NCBI GenBank assembly: GCA_022711695.1
Contig: JAKLEJ010000006.1
Location: 1 to 22,143 of the forward strand
Direction of reading: 5' to 3'
Length of the DNA: 22,143 nucleotides
DNA from: Verrucomicrobiota bacterium
Lineage (GTDB): Bacteria; Verrucomicrobiota; Verrucomicrobiia; Limisphaerales; JACRJZ01
The position numbers and the translations under genes were made by a program. Positions 6,460 through 14,457 of the stretch are shown here, one piece after another. The notes beneath the pieces are model-generated. The model saw nothing but the letters and a program-made list of their open reading frames with translations, did no database searches and was not told the DNA's origin. The stretch's first letter is position 1, and every line of letters starts with the position of its first letter.

Positions 6460-7833
6460 ATGCGCATCGTCAGCCTGAATTCGGACCAGGGAATCGGGGC
6501 CAACTCGTGGTTTGTCGAGGTGGACGGACACCGGCTGGTGCTGGACGCGGGGATGCATCCCAAGCTCGAGGGGCGGGCCAGCCTGCCGCAGTTCGGGCGG
6601 GCGGGCCCCGCCGATGCCGACGCCGTGGTCATCTCCCACTGCCATCACGATCACGTGGGCGCGCTGCCGGTGGCGATGCGCCACTTTCCCAAGGCCCACG
6701 TGCTGCTGACCGAGCTGAGCTATTTCCTGGCCGAGCGGGTGCTGCACAATTCGGTGAACGTGATGACCCGCCAGCGGGACGAGCTGGGCATTCGCGAATA
6801 CCCGCTCTACTCGCACGACGAGATCGACGAACTGGCGCCGCTCTTCCAGGGCTTCAAGTACAACCGGGAGATCGAATGGGCGGCGTTTCACAAGCGACGT
6901 TCCGGGATGAGTTCGCCCACGCTCGAGTTCTACGACGCCGGCCACACCCTGGGCTCTGCTGGCGTGATGGTGCGGGGCCGCCGCGAAACCCTCTTCTACA
7001 CGGGCGACATCTGCTTCCACGATCAGACCCTGCTCAAGGGCGCCCGTGTCGAGGAGGTCCAGGCCGACGTCTTGCTGATGGAAACCACCCGGGGAAGCCG
7101 GGCGACCCCAGCCGGGTTCAGCCGCAAACGCGAAATCGAGCGCCTGGCCAAGGCCATCAGCCGCCGCCAGGAACGGGGCGGCTCGGTGCTCATCCCGGCC
7201 TTCGCCCTGGGGCGCACCCAGGAAATCCTGGCCACGCTGGCCCTGCTGATGCAGGAGGGCCGCCTGCGGCGCCAGCCCGTTTATATCGGCGGGCTGGGAC
7301 GCGTCTTCACCGAGATCTATGACCTGCAGGCCCACCGCGCCCACCGCCAGCATACCCATCTGCGATTGACCGAGGCCCTGGACCTGACCGTGCTGGAGAA
7401 AGGCGCCGCCGAGCGCATGAAGCTGGGCCGCCGGCTCTTCGTGGTCACCGCCGGCATGATGAGCGAGCACACCCCGGCTCACGATCTCGCCGTCCGCATG
7501 GCCGGCGATCCCGCCCATTCCATCTTCTTTGTGGGCTATGCCGACCCGGATACGCCGGGCGGCCGGCTCAAGGCCGCCAAGCCGGGCGAGCCCTTCCATT
7601 TCAGCGACCAGGCCGGCCAGCTCACCCGGCATTGCGAGGTGCTGGACTTCGACCTCAGCGCCCATGCCACCCGCGAGGATCTGCTCGATTTTGTGGGCGA
7701 TGTCGCGCCGCGCGTGGTCGTGCTGGGGCATGGGGAGGCGGAATCGCGCGACTGGTTCGAGCAGCAGATTCACGCCCTCCATCCCCGGACCAAGGTGGTC
7801 CAGGCCAGGCCGGGCGAGCCGATCGAGACCTGA
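6460..7833 (+). CDS. Beta-CASP metallo-beta-lactamase-fold nuclease (RNA-processing exonuclease family)
   Basis: Starting at the ATG at 6460 (MRIVSLNSD), the protein is 457 residues; a TTG 24 bases upstream is a less likely start. It is cytoplasmic, with no signal. Zinc ligands of the metallo-beta-lactamase fold are clear: H60-x-H62-x-D64-H65 in 'SHCHHDHVG', His162 in 'DAGHTLGSAG', Asp183 in 'YTGDICFHD'. The beta-CASP motifs follow: motif A Glu208 in 'METTRG', motif B His402 in 'DLSAHA', motif C His424 in 'LGHGE'. This is the full set for the CPSF73/YSH1-like bacterial group, whose characterised members are RNA endo- or exonucleases. The gene has its own transcription direction, divergent from the peptidase and convergent with ispE. 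The exact RNA substrates cannot be told from sequence. Confidence 0.88.
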   Translation: MRIVSLNSDQGIGANSWFVEVDGHRLVLDAGMHPKLEGRASLPQFGRAGPADADAVVISHCHHDHVGALPVAMRHFPKAHVLLTELSYFLAERVLHNSVNVMTRQRDELGIREYPLYSHDEIDELAPLFQGFKYNREIEWAAFHKRRSGMSSPTLEFYDAGHTLGSAGVMVRGRRETLFYTGDICFHDQTLLKGARVEEVQADVLLMETTRGSRATPAGFSRKREIERLAKAISRRQERGGSVLIPAFALGRTQEILATLALLMQEGRLRRQPVYIGGLGRVFTEIYDLQAHRAHRQHTHLRLTEALDLTVLEKGAAERMKLGRRLFVVTAGMMSEHTPAHDLAVRMAGDPAHSIFFVGYADPDTPGGRLKAAKPGEPFHFSDQAGQLTRHCEVLDFDLSAHATREDLLDFVGDVAPRVVVLGHGEAESRDWFEQQIHALHPRTKVVQARPGEPIET

Positions 7834-7834
7834 A

Positions 7835-7852
7835 CCCCGGCTCGGGCCGGGG
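7835..7852. terminator. GC-rich hairpin between convergent genes
   Basis: CCCCGGC (7835-7841) pairs with GCCGGGG (7846-7852) over 7 bp with a 4-base loop, starting one base after the stop of the nuclease gene and 30 bp from the stop of ispE. There is no T-run on either side, so intrinsic termination would be imperfect. The position between two convergent genes is the main argument. Confidence 0.35.
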
Positions 7853-7881
7853 CGCGGCCGCGCTCTTCCGGTCCAAAGGCC

Positions 7882-8763
7882 CTATCGCGGCTGAATGGGA
7901 ACGGTCGCGATCCAGACCTGCCGGCCGAATTTCGAGCGGAACCGCTCCGCCAACTCTCCGGCCTGGGCGGCGTCGCGCGCCAAAGCGAACGTGGTCGAGC
8001 CGCTTCCGGACATCATGGCCCACAGCGCCCCGTTCTCCCGGAGGAACTCCTGGTAGAGCGCCAGGACGGGGTATTTCTCCAGCGCGGGGGCTTCGAGGGA
8101 ATTGTAGAGCGCCGCCGCGGCCTTCTCGACATCGCCGGCCCGCAGCAGGCCGGCCAACTCCGCGGCGCGTCCGGGCCGGCCGTTCAGCGCCAGGGGAAAC
8201 CGGGCCAGCTCGCGATAGGCCCAGGCGGTGGCGATGCCGAAGCCGGGGTGGAACAGGAGAAACACCCGGCCCTCCAGGCAGCGGAAGGGCGACAATGGCT
8301 CGATGCGCTCGCCGCGGCCGGTGGCCAGCGCCGGTCCGTCATGGAGGAAGAAGGGCACGTCCGATCCCAGCTCGCTCGCCAGGCGGTTCAGGTCCCCGGG
8401 GCCAAGGGGGCGGCCGTGGAGCTCGTTGAGGGCGGCCAGCGTGGTGGCCGCGTTGCCGCTGCCGCCTCCCAGCCCAGCCGCGAGAGGGATTCGTTTCTCG
8501 AGGCGAATCCGCACCCCCTCGCGGATGCGCGCCGCCGCCAGGAACGCGGTGGCCGCGCGATGCACCAAATTCGTCCCGTCCACAGGCAGACCCGGCAGGT
8601 TGCAGGCAAGGGCCACGCCGTCCCCCCCGCGCTCGAACTCGATGCGGTCATGCAACGCCACCGGCTGCATGAGGGTTTCCAGCTCGTGGAACCCGTCGGC
8701 GCGCCGGCCCAGGATGTTGAGCAGCAGATTGACTTTGCAGGGGGAGAGTTTCTCCAGCTTCAT
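7882..8763 (-). CDS. ispE: 4-diphosphocytidyl-2-C-methyl-D-erythritol kinase
   Basis: The 293-residue product has the usual IspE length and GHMP-kinase layout: 'SPCKVNL' with Lys10, the glycine-rich ATP loop 'PLAAGLGGGSGNAA' at about 93-106, 'SDVPFF' with the catalytic Asp135, and the C-terminal 'MMSGSGSTTFAL'. It phosphorylates CDP-methylerythritol with ATP, the fourth step of the MEP pathway to isoprenoids, in the cytoplasm. The ATG (8763-8761) overlaps the stop of the HEAT-repeat gene as ATGA, so translation is probably coupled. It is the last gene of the eight-gene minus-strand block that begins with kdsA. The presence of ispE implies isoprenoid (hence undecaprenyl carrier) synthesis by the MEP route, which fits the envelope theme of the operon. 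Confidence 0.95.
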   Translation of the reverse strand: MKLEKLSPCKVNLLLNILGRRADGFHELETLMQPVALHDRIEFERGGDGVALACNLPGLPVDGTNLVHRAATAFLAAARIREGVRIRLEKRIPLAAGLGGGSGNAATTLAALNELHGRPLGPGDLNRLASELGSDVPFFLHDGPALATGRGERIEPLSPFRCLEGRVFLLFHPGFGIATAWAYRELARFPLALNGRPGRAAELAGLLRAGDVEKAAAALYNSLEAPALEKYPVLALYQEFLRENGALWAMMSGSGSTTFALARDAAQAGELAERFRSKFGRQVWIATVPIQPR

Positions 8764-10406
8764 GGGGAGCGTTCCTTGCGAAGAATGTCGAGGTCGTCGA
8801 TGACGCGGCGCGCCTCCTCGCGAATCATCCAGATGAGGTCGTCGGACGCAATTCGGCGCAGGACCGGCAGCGATTGGAAGGAGCCGATGAAGCCCAGCCC
8901 GACCACCGAGCTGTAGCGGATGTCGCGGGGCTGGGCGGCGTCGGCGGCCAGGCGTTCGAGCGCCAGCCGGGCCGTCTCGCCGCCCATGCGGCCCAGGGCC
9001 ATGCAAAGAAAGCCGCGCCAGCGCACCGTCTGGCTCTGGTCGAAGTGCTTGCCCGAGGCCAGGGCCACCGAATCGCTGAAGGGGTAGCCTTCCAGGATCA
9101 GGCCCAGGATGTCGGGCAGGGCGTTGGTCGCGCCCAGCCGCGCCAGGGTGGCGGCCACGTAGATTCGCGGCACGAACGCGGGATGCCGCAGCAGCGGCCG
9201 GAGCCGGGGCTCGAGCGCGGGATCCGTCGCCACCAGCGAAAGGGCCGTCAGCGGCTGCGAGGTGGTCACGCCATCCTCGCGCACGAAGCCCGGCTTGAGC
9301 TCCGACCGCATCGCCTCGAGCAGGTTCTTCCATGGCTCGGGCAGGGGCGGTCGCGGGGCCGCTGGCGGCGGCTGCAGCGTGTATTCGAGTTCGAGGAGCG
9401 TCTGGTGGATGAACGAGGGCGCGAGCCCGCTGCGGCGAATCAGGCTGGCGCCGACGCGCTGGATGGGCTGCAGTTCCGCGTTCATCAAGTCGTCCGGCTG
9501 CCCGCGGTAAGTGACCAGCCCCATCTGCGAAACCAGGTGGGGGAGGAACGGGCCGGCGTTGGTCGAGCGCAGCCGATCGAGGTTGACCAGCGTCGCCAGG
9601 GTTTTGGGGAACTGGAGCAGGGCCTCCTCGGCGGCGGGGCCGCCGATCCGTCCCAGGGCCCAGGCGGCGGCGTCTGTGCGCCAGCCCGCCAAGGCTGGGA
9701 TGGCTTTGGGTGTGCCCACGCGATGCAGGGCTTCGGCCACGCTGTTGCGCTCGGCGGGCTCGAGGCCGGGCCGGTGGAGCTGCGCGATCAGGGCGGTTTC
9801 GTGACCGGGATCGGCCAGGTGTTCGAGGGCGCGCAAGGCCCTCCGGCGGCTGTCGCCGGCGGCGCCCGCGCTTTGCGTCAGCAGGCTGGCCTGCAAGTTC
9901 GTCAGGCTGGCGGTTTTCCACCACGCCTCCCAGGCCTCCGTCGAACCGGGGCCGCAATTCCGGGCGGTGATGCGCTCGAGAATCAGCGCGGCGTTCTGGG
10001 CGCGCTCCCAGGAGGGATGCCGCAGCAAGCCCGCCAGGCGCGGCAGCGACACAGCGGTAGCCACGCGGCCCACAGCCCGCAGCGCCTCGAGCTGGACCGT
10101 CGGCGAGGGGTCGTCCAGCAACTCCAGCAACGCTTCCTCCGCAGGCCAGTGTCTGAGGTGACTCAGGCCCTGGATGCCCTCGATCCGCCGCTCCGGCGCC
10201 CGGCTGCTCAGAAGCGCTGTAAACCGGCTGACATCCTGGTCGAACACGGGGATCGGCTCCCGATCGCCGGCGCTTGCTGTTGCCCCCGCCAGGAGCGCGG
10301 CACAGACCCACGCCAGGGCCGCCAACTGGAGACCCGCGCGCGGGCGCGCCAGAAGCCCGGAGGCGCGTCCGCGCCGGGCCAGGAATGCGGTGGCGGCAGT
10401 CGGCAT
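8760..10406 (-). CDS. HEAT-repeat protein with N-terminal signal or anchor
   Basis: This 548-residue protein starts at the ATG at 10406-10404, only 4 bp after the slyX stop. A basic N-terminus is followed by a hydrophobic stretch at about 26-47 ending in ATASAG, a signal peptide or membrane anchor, so the bulk is probably periplasmic. Helical HEAT-like repeats are visible in two blocks: about 60-140 ('RIEGIQGLSHL', 'AEEALLELLDDPSPTVQLEA', 'SLPRLAGLLRHP') and about 410-545 ('PRIYVAATLARLGATNALPD', 'ALGRMGGETARLAL', 'SVVGLGFIG', 'LPVLRRIASDD'). The middle part is less regular. HEAT solenoids bind other proteins and have no catalytic residues. The function is unknown; tight coupling to ispE (4-bp overlap) and membership in the KDO/Lpt operon hint at an envelope scaffold role, which is inference only. 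Confidence 0.8.
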   Translation of the reverse strand: MPTAATAFLARRGRASGLLARPRAGLQLAALAWVCAALLAGATASAGDREPIPVFDQDVSRFTALLSSRAPERRIEGIQGLSHLRHWPAEEALLELLDDPSPTVQLEALRAVGRVATAVSLPRLAGLLRHPSWERAQNAALILERITARNCGPGSTEAWEAWWKTASLTNLQASLLTQSAGAAGDSRRRALRALEHLADPGHETALIAQLHRPGLEPAERNSVAEALHRVGTPKAIPALAGWRTDAAAWALGRIGGPAAEEALLQFPKTLATLVNLDRLRSTNAGPFLPHLVSQMGLVTYRGQPDDLMNAELQPIQRVGASLIRRSGLAPSFIHQTLLELEYTLQPPPAAPRPPLPEPWKNLLEAMRSELKPGFVREDGVTTSQPLTALSLVATDPALEPRLRPLLRHPAFVPRIYVAATLARLGATNALPDILGLILEGYPFSDSVALASGKHFDQSQTVRWRGFLCMALGRMGGETARLALERLAADAAQPRDIRYSSVVGLGFIGSFQSLPVLRRIASDDLIWMIREEARRVIDDLDILRKERSP

Positions 10407-10410
10407 GGGG

Positions 10411-10623
10411 CTACTGGTAGTGCGGCGGTTTGGGGTTGGTGGACTTGATCCGGTCCAGCTCGACGGCCTCGATCGTCTGGGAGAGCCGGCGGAGCTGGGT
10501 GGCGATGCGGGCCAGTTCGCGGCCCTGGGCGACCACGACTTCGTTCAGCAGGTCGTGCTGCCGCTCGAGGTGGGCCAAGTGAGACTCGATCTGCCGCAGC
10601 CGTTCGGCGCTGTCCTCATTCAT
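10411..10623 (-). CDS. slyX: SlyX family small coiled-coil protein
   Basis: The 70-residue protein shows the SlyX pattern: an N-terminal heptad coiled coil ('RLRQIESHLAHLERQHDLLN', then 'EVVVAQGRELARIATQLRRL') and the typical C-terminal 'KPPHYQ', with the length usual for the family. SlyX proteins are small cytoplasmic coiled coils of unknown biochemical role, found in many Gram-negative bacteria. The start ATG (10623) lies 13 bp after the hprK stop, and the HEAT gene begins 4 bp after its end, so it is within the operon. A generic coiled coil could mimic this pattern, but the combination with PPHY at the end makes the assignment good. Confidence 0.82.
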   Translation of the reverse strand: MNEDSAERLRQIESHLAHLERQHDLLNEVVVAQGRELARIATQLRRLSQTIEAVELDRIKSTNPKPPHYQ

Positions 10624-10636
10624 CCGCGGAGACTCC

Positions 10637-11587
10637 TCAGAGCTTGGAGTTGCCGGAGGCCATGCTGGCCAGGATTTGCGCGTCCAGGTCCTGGGCGGGG
10701 TTCAGGCCGAAGGTCTTCATCTTGACGTAGAAGGCGGCCACCTCGACCAGGCGCGAGAGGTCGCGGGCCGGCCGGACCGGGATGATCATGTGGGGAATGG
10801 ACACGCCGAGAATCTCGAGGCATTGCTGATCGAGCCCGAGCCGGTCCACGTCCTTGGTTTCCTCCCAGCGCTGGAGGGTGACCACCAGGTCCACCTTCTT
10901 GTGGGTGCGCACGCTCTTGACGCCGAACAACTGCTGCACGTTGATGATGCCGATGCCGCGGACCTCCATGAAATTGCGGGTGAGGTCCGGGCTGGTGCCG
11001 ATGACCTCGCGCAACTCGGAGAGGGTCACGCGGGTGACGTCGTCGGAGACCAGGCTGTAGCCGCGCTCGATAAGGCCCAGCACGCACTCGCTCTTGCCGA
11101 TGCCGCTCTCGCCCTTGATGATCACCCCGATGCCGAGGATGTCCACCATGCTGCCCAGCTCGGTGCCGTGGGGGGCGAACATCAGCTCCAGGCTCAGCGT
11201 GGCCGAGTTGATGAAATTCATGGTGATCATCGGCGTCTTGAAGACGGCGATGTTGGCTTTCTCGGCGGCCTGGAGCAGGCCGGGATCGGGGTTGATGCCG
11301 CGGCAGAGCACCAGGCAGGGGATCTTGTGCGAGAGGATGGTCTCGTAGCGGGCCTGGCGCTCCTCGGGCGAGAGGGTCTTGAGGTAGCTGGTCTCGGCGC
11401 TGCCGATCACCTGCACGCGGCGGTGCGCGAAATAGCGCGTGAACCCGGCCAGGGCCAGCCCGGGCCGGTTGACCGAGGGCTCGCGGATGGGCCGCTGCAG
11501 GCCGCCTTCGCCGGCCAGCAGCTTCAGCTCGAAGTCCTTCTGGTGCGCCTGGTAGAATCGTTCGACCGTGACGATGTTGCGTTGCAT
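10637..11587 (-). CDS. hprK: HPr kinase/phosphorylase (HprK)
   Basis: From the ATG at 11587 (MQRNIVTVERF) the protein is 316 residues, the normal HprK length. An upstream ATG at 11626 overlaps the lptB end and adds only a 13-residue Pro/Ser-rich tail, so it was not used. His140 in 'APHGTELGSMVDILG' is the conserved histidine before the kinase core; Walker A is 'GESGIGKS' at 159-166; 'LVSDDV' at 179-184 carries the acidic pair; 'MEVRGIGIINVQQLFG' is the family signature. HprK phosphorylates and dephosphorylates a serine of HPr-type proteins. No HPr, EI or PTS permease gene is in the window. In Proteobacteria hprK/ptsK sits near the lpt-rpoN cluster, so this position after lptB echoes that order, with rpoN, hpf and ptsN missing. 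Confidence 0.95.
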   Translation of the reverse strand: MQRNIVTVERFYQAHQKDFELKLLAGEGGLQRPIREPSVNRPGLALAGFTRYFAHRRVQVIGSAETSYLKTLSPEERQARYETILSHKIPCLVLCRGINPDPGLLQAAEKANIAVFKTPMITMNFINSATLSLELMFAPHGTELGSMVDILGIGVIIKGESGIGKSECVLGLIERGYSLVSDDVTRVTLSELREVIGTSPDLTRNFMEVRGIGIINVQQLFGVKSVRTHKKVDLVVTLQRWEETKDVDRLGLDQQCLEILGVSIPHMIIPVRPARDLSRLVEVAAFYVKMKTFGLNPAQDLDAQILASMASGNSKL

Positions 11588-11603
11588 GGGCCGGGGGGCT
11601 GGG

Positions 11604-12383
11604 TTAGAGGTTGAACTCGGGGCCAAGGTAGATCTCGCGCGCCTTGGAGTCGTTGACCAGAAACTCGGCGTCGCCTTCGCAGACCACGCGGCCCTTGTGG
11701 ATCAGGTAGGCGCGGTCCACCAGCTTGAGCGTCTCCCGCACGTTATGGTCGGTGATGAGGATGCCCAGCCCGCGCTCGCGCAGGCGGCGGATGATCTTCT
11801 GCACCTCGAACACGGCGATGGGATCGATGCCGCTGAACGGCTCGTCGAGCATCAGCAGCTTGGGGCTGGTGACGAGCGCGCGGGTGATCTCGAGGCGGCG
11901 TTTCTCGCCGCCGCTCAACGTGTAAGCGCGGTGCGCCGCCAGGCGGGTCAGGTCCAGTTCCTCCAGCAGGTATTGCAGGCGGCTCTTGCGCTCGGCCCGG
12001 CTCGCCACGCAGGTTTCGAGGATCGCCAGGATGTTCTGCTCCACGGTCAGCTTGCGGAACACCGAGGGTTCCTGGGTGAGGTAGCCCATGCCCAGCCGGG
12101 CTCGCTGGTGCATGGGCAGGCGCGTGACCGCCCGCCCTTCGAAGAGGACCTGGCCGCTGTCGGCGCGGATGACTCCCACCACCATGTTGAAGGTGGTGGT
12201 CTTTCCGGCCCCGTTGGGGCCCAGCAGCCCCACCACTTCGCCCGCGTTCACGCGGATCGACACCCCGTCCACCACCGCGTGATCGCGGTACACCTTCACC
12301 AGGTCTTCCGTGGCCAGCAGCGGCGGCGCCGCCGCCTCGCCTCCGCCGCCTTCGGCCTGGGGCTTTATCGCATCGTCATCCAT
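11604..12383 (-). CDS. lptB: LPS export ABC transporter ATP-binding protein LptB
   Basis: The 259-residue product is an ABC ATPase with all motifs: Walker A 'GPNGAGKT' at 55-62, Q-loop Gln104 in 'YLTQEPSVFRKLTV', signature 'LSGGE' at 156-160, Walker B 'LLMLDEP' at 176-182 and switch His213 in 'ITDHNV'. 'SGIDPIAVFEVQKII' and the 'EPSVFRKLTVEQNI' stretch are LptB hallmarks that separate it from LivF-type relatives. An N-terminal tail of about 20 residues, glycine/alanine-rich, is longer than in E. coli LptB. LptB powers extraction of LPS from the inner membrane together with LptF/LptG, which are not in this window. The gene lies 10 bp after the LptA/C-like gene and 16 bp before hprK, so it is co-transcribed with them. 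Confidence 0.96.
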   Translation of the reverse strand: MDDDAIKPQAEGGGGEAAAPPLLATEDLVKVYRDHAVVDGVSIRVNAGEVVGLLGPNGAGKTTTFNMVVGVIRADSGQVLFEGRAVTRLPMHQRARLGMGYLTQEPSVFRKLTVEQNILAILETCVASRAERKSRLQYLLEELDLTRLAAHRAYTLSGGEKRRLEITRALVTSPKLLMLDEPFSGIDPIAVFEVQKIIRRLRERGLGILITDHNVRETLKLVDRAYLIHKGRVVCEGDAEFLVNDSKAREIYLGPEFNL

Positions 12384-12393
12384 AGAGCCAGCT

Positions 12394-14457
12394 TCATCGA
12401 AACGGCAACAGCGGCAGCGACAGGTTGGTTCCGCCCGCCGGGGGCTTCAATTCGATCCGCGTGCCCGCACCCACGCCCCGGAAGGCCCGCGTCGTCCGGT
12501 TCCAGATCAGCTCGGTCGCGTTGAGGATTCGTCCGTTCTCGAACTCCGCGTAGGGATGATCCGAGAGGACCGCCCGGCCGTCGGCCTCCGAGTAAACCGC
12601 GCGTCCCGCCCGGGCGCGTTTGTCCTCCTGGGCCACGGCCACATGCTCGGTGGCCTCGATCCATTCGACCTTTCCGGCCTTGGGCAGATAGAGGGCGGTC
12701 AGGCGGCCGCAGGTAAGTTCGGTCACCACCGTCCTGGCCGGCGGCGGGTTGAGCTGCACCTGGGCGGCCTGGACGTTTGTGGCGGCGGTCAACCGGGCGC
12801 TGCGTTCGTCGGGGGCCATCTCGACCGTGAGAGTCTCGCAGTTCAGCATGTTGGTGATCTGCCGGCCGGCCGCCCCGGGCGGCGGGTACTCCTGCGCGAG
12901 CACGCGGGTCTCGGCCTCGATGCGCTCGAGGCGGTTGCTGAAGCGCACGGTGAGCCGCCCACAGCCGAGGTCGCCCCGCAGCCGCGGCCCTTCATAAAGG
13001 CGCGCCAGCACCCGGTCTCCCAGGAACACCAGCGTGTTGGTCCAATAGACCATCTCCTCGGATTCCACCTCCAGGACCAGGTTGGTGGCAGCGGGGCGGT
13101 TGGTGGCGTTTCCCGCGGCCAGGGACCGGACCGCGCCGCCCAACGGGAAATGGGCCAGGGCCTTGCCCCGGGCCGTAAACACCCGGTTGGTGCGGTCCAT
13201 GGAAAAGGCCTTGGCGCGCACCCAGCGGTCGCCGGCCGTCCAGACGGCGTGATCCAGCAGTTCGATCGCGCCGGTGTCCTCGCGATAGACCGCCCGGTCG
13301 CCGGTGGCGCGCATGGCGTCGGCGGCGCTGGCAATGACGACCTTCCCTTCGGCGGTGGCCGTCCGCATGGGCCGGCCGGGGGCCGGAAGATCCAGAGCCA
13401 GCGTGTCCGAGGTGATGACGATCTGGTTGGTGTCCGCGCCCTGCGGCGGGGCCTGGGTGGGATTCGCCGACGGCGCCAGGCCGAGGGCGGGCTGGGTGAA
13501 GTTGCCGCGCATCAGGCGCATTTCCGCGCCGCCTTCGCCCCGGATGCGCCGGCTGGTGCGGTCAAACACAAACCGCTCGGCCCGGGCCTCCTGCCGGCCG
13601 TCGCGGTCGCGCCAGAGGGGCCGATCGAGCATCGAGATCGTCTCGCGGTCCTGGTTCAGCTCGTAAAGCGCGCGGCCCGCCGTGGCCCGGCTGCCGTCGG
13701 CCTTGTTCAGGACCGAGACTCCGCCCTCGGCGGCCAGTTGCTCGAGGCGCCGCGCCGGCGAGAACTGCACCCGCAGCGTCTCGCAGCCAATCTCCATCTG
13801 GGGGTCGTCCACCTTCACGTGGCCGCTCTGCACCGCCCGGAAAGCCTGGCTGTCGAACTCGCAACGGTCGGACGACACCCGGACCACTTCCGAGGTCGCC
13901 GCGGCCTGGTTGGTCAGCGCGGCGGTGTCCAGGGAGCGCGCCGCCAGCAATCCGCGCCGCAGGGTGGCCACCACCCGATTGGAGACCACCAGCATGGCGT
14001 TGGATTGCCACCAGCGGAAACCTTCGCCTTCGAGCGCGTAAAGCCCGTTGGCGCTGCTCACCTCCAACCGCCCCGCGCCGACCGCCTCGCGCGTGCGAAT
14101 GTCGAACACGCAATCGGCGGCTTTGACGTCCAGCTCGGGCCGGCCGTCTTCGCGGAAGGTCTCGATGCGCAAGCCCTTGATCTGCACCTGGCCGCCCGGC
14201 TGCTGCCAGGCCTGGGCCCCGCTCAGCAGCGTGCGCAACTGCTGGTTGGTTTGCCGGGGGGAGGCCGCCGGGTAGTAGTCCGGAAACTTGAAGTTCTTGA
14301 GCTGCCCCTGGATGGTGACCTGGGCCTGCGCGGTCAGCGCGAGCAGCGCCGCCACGAGGCACCCCGGCCAGAGGCCCGGCCCGCGCGCCAGGCCGCGGGC
14401 GCGCGGTTTGCCCTGCCGGCGATTCGCTGAGCCAGAGATGGAGCGGGAGCGGTTCAA
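12394..14457 (-). CDS. Multi-module LptA/LptC (OstA-like) periplasmic LPS transport protein
   Basis: The start is taken as TTG 14457-14455: AAGGAG (14471-14466) lies 8 bases upstream, and the TTG overlaps the kdsC stop. A GTG 30 bases further up is not so placed. The 687-residue product begins with a basic stretch and a hydrophobic signal or anchor (about 28-45, ending TAQA). The rest is repeated OstA/LptA-like beta modules. Three clearly related stretches near residues 258-312, 384-434 and 615-668 share an A-x-x-x-RA-(L/V)-Y ... L-x-(D)-x-P/A ... A-x-x-x-x-(x)-(D/N)-R-T-x-R pattern; examples are 'ATAGRALYEL', 'ATGDRAVYRE' and 'ARAGRAVYSE'. LptA is usually 160-190 residues and LptC about 190, so this protein is several times larger. 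It probably forms, or contributes to, the periplasmic bridge that carries LPS from LptB-FG to the outer membrane. It lacks an LptD-type barrel. Confidence 0.78.
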   Translation of the reverse strand: MNRSRSISGSANRRQGKPRARGLARGPGLWPGCLVAALLALTAQAQVTIQGQLKNFKFPDYYPAASPRQTNQQLRTLLSGAQAWQQPGGQVQIKGLRIETFREDGRPELDVKAADCVFDIRTREAVGAGRLEVSSANGLYALEGEGFRWWQSNAMLVVSNRVVATLRRGLLAARSLDTAALTNQAAATSEVVRVSSDRCEFDSQAFRAVQSGHVKVDDPQMEIGCETLRVQFSPARRLEQLAAEGGVSVLNKADGSRATAGRALYELNQDRETISMLDRPLWRDRDGRQEARAERFVFDRTSRRIRGEGGAEMRLMRGNFTQPALGLAPSANPTQAPPQGADTNQIVITSDTLALDLPAPGRPMRTATAEGKVVIASAADAMRATGDRAVYREDTGAIELLDHAVWTAGDRWVRAKAFSMDRTNRVFTARGKALAHFPLGGAVRSLAAGNATNRPAATNLVLEVESEEMVYWTNTLVFLGDRVLARLYEGPRLRGDLGCGRLTVRFSNRLERIEAETRVLAQEYPPPGAAGRQITNMLNCETLTVEMAPDERSARLTAATNVQAAQVQLNPPPARTVVTELTCGRLTALYLPKAGKVEWIEATEHVAVAQEDKRARAGRAVYSEADGRAVLSDHPYAEFENGRILNATELIWNRTTRAFRGVGAGTRIELKPPAGGTNLSLPLLPFR

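Noticed and set aside
6211..7782. Upstream extension of the C39 peptidase frame by more than 500 codons
   Set aside because: The extension is antisense to the beta-CASP nuclease and crosses a terminator; a proper signal peptide begins at 6210.
10312..10406. Idea that ispE and the HEAT region are one long minus-strand protein (open frame 7882-10311)
   Set aside because: The ispE frame upstream of 8763 is an out-of-frame shadow of the HEAT gene; the ATGA overlap explains the arrangement.
12310..14430. Open frame of 706 codons on the plus strand opposite the LptA/C-like gene
   Set aside because: Low-complexity product with no motif; the minus strand carries the export signal, repeats, and tight operon spacing.
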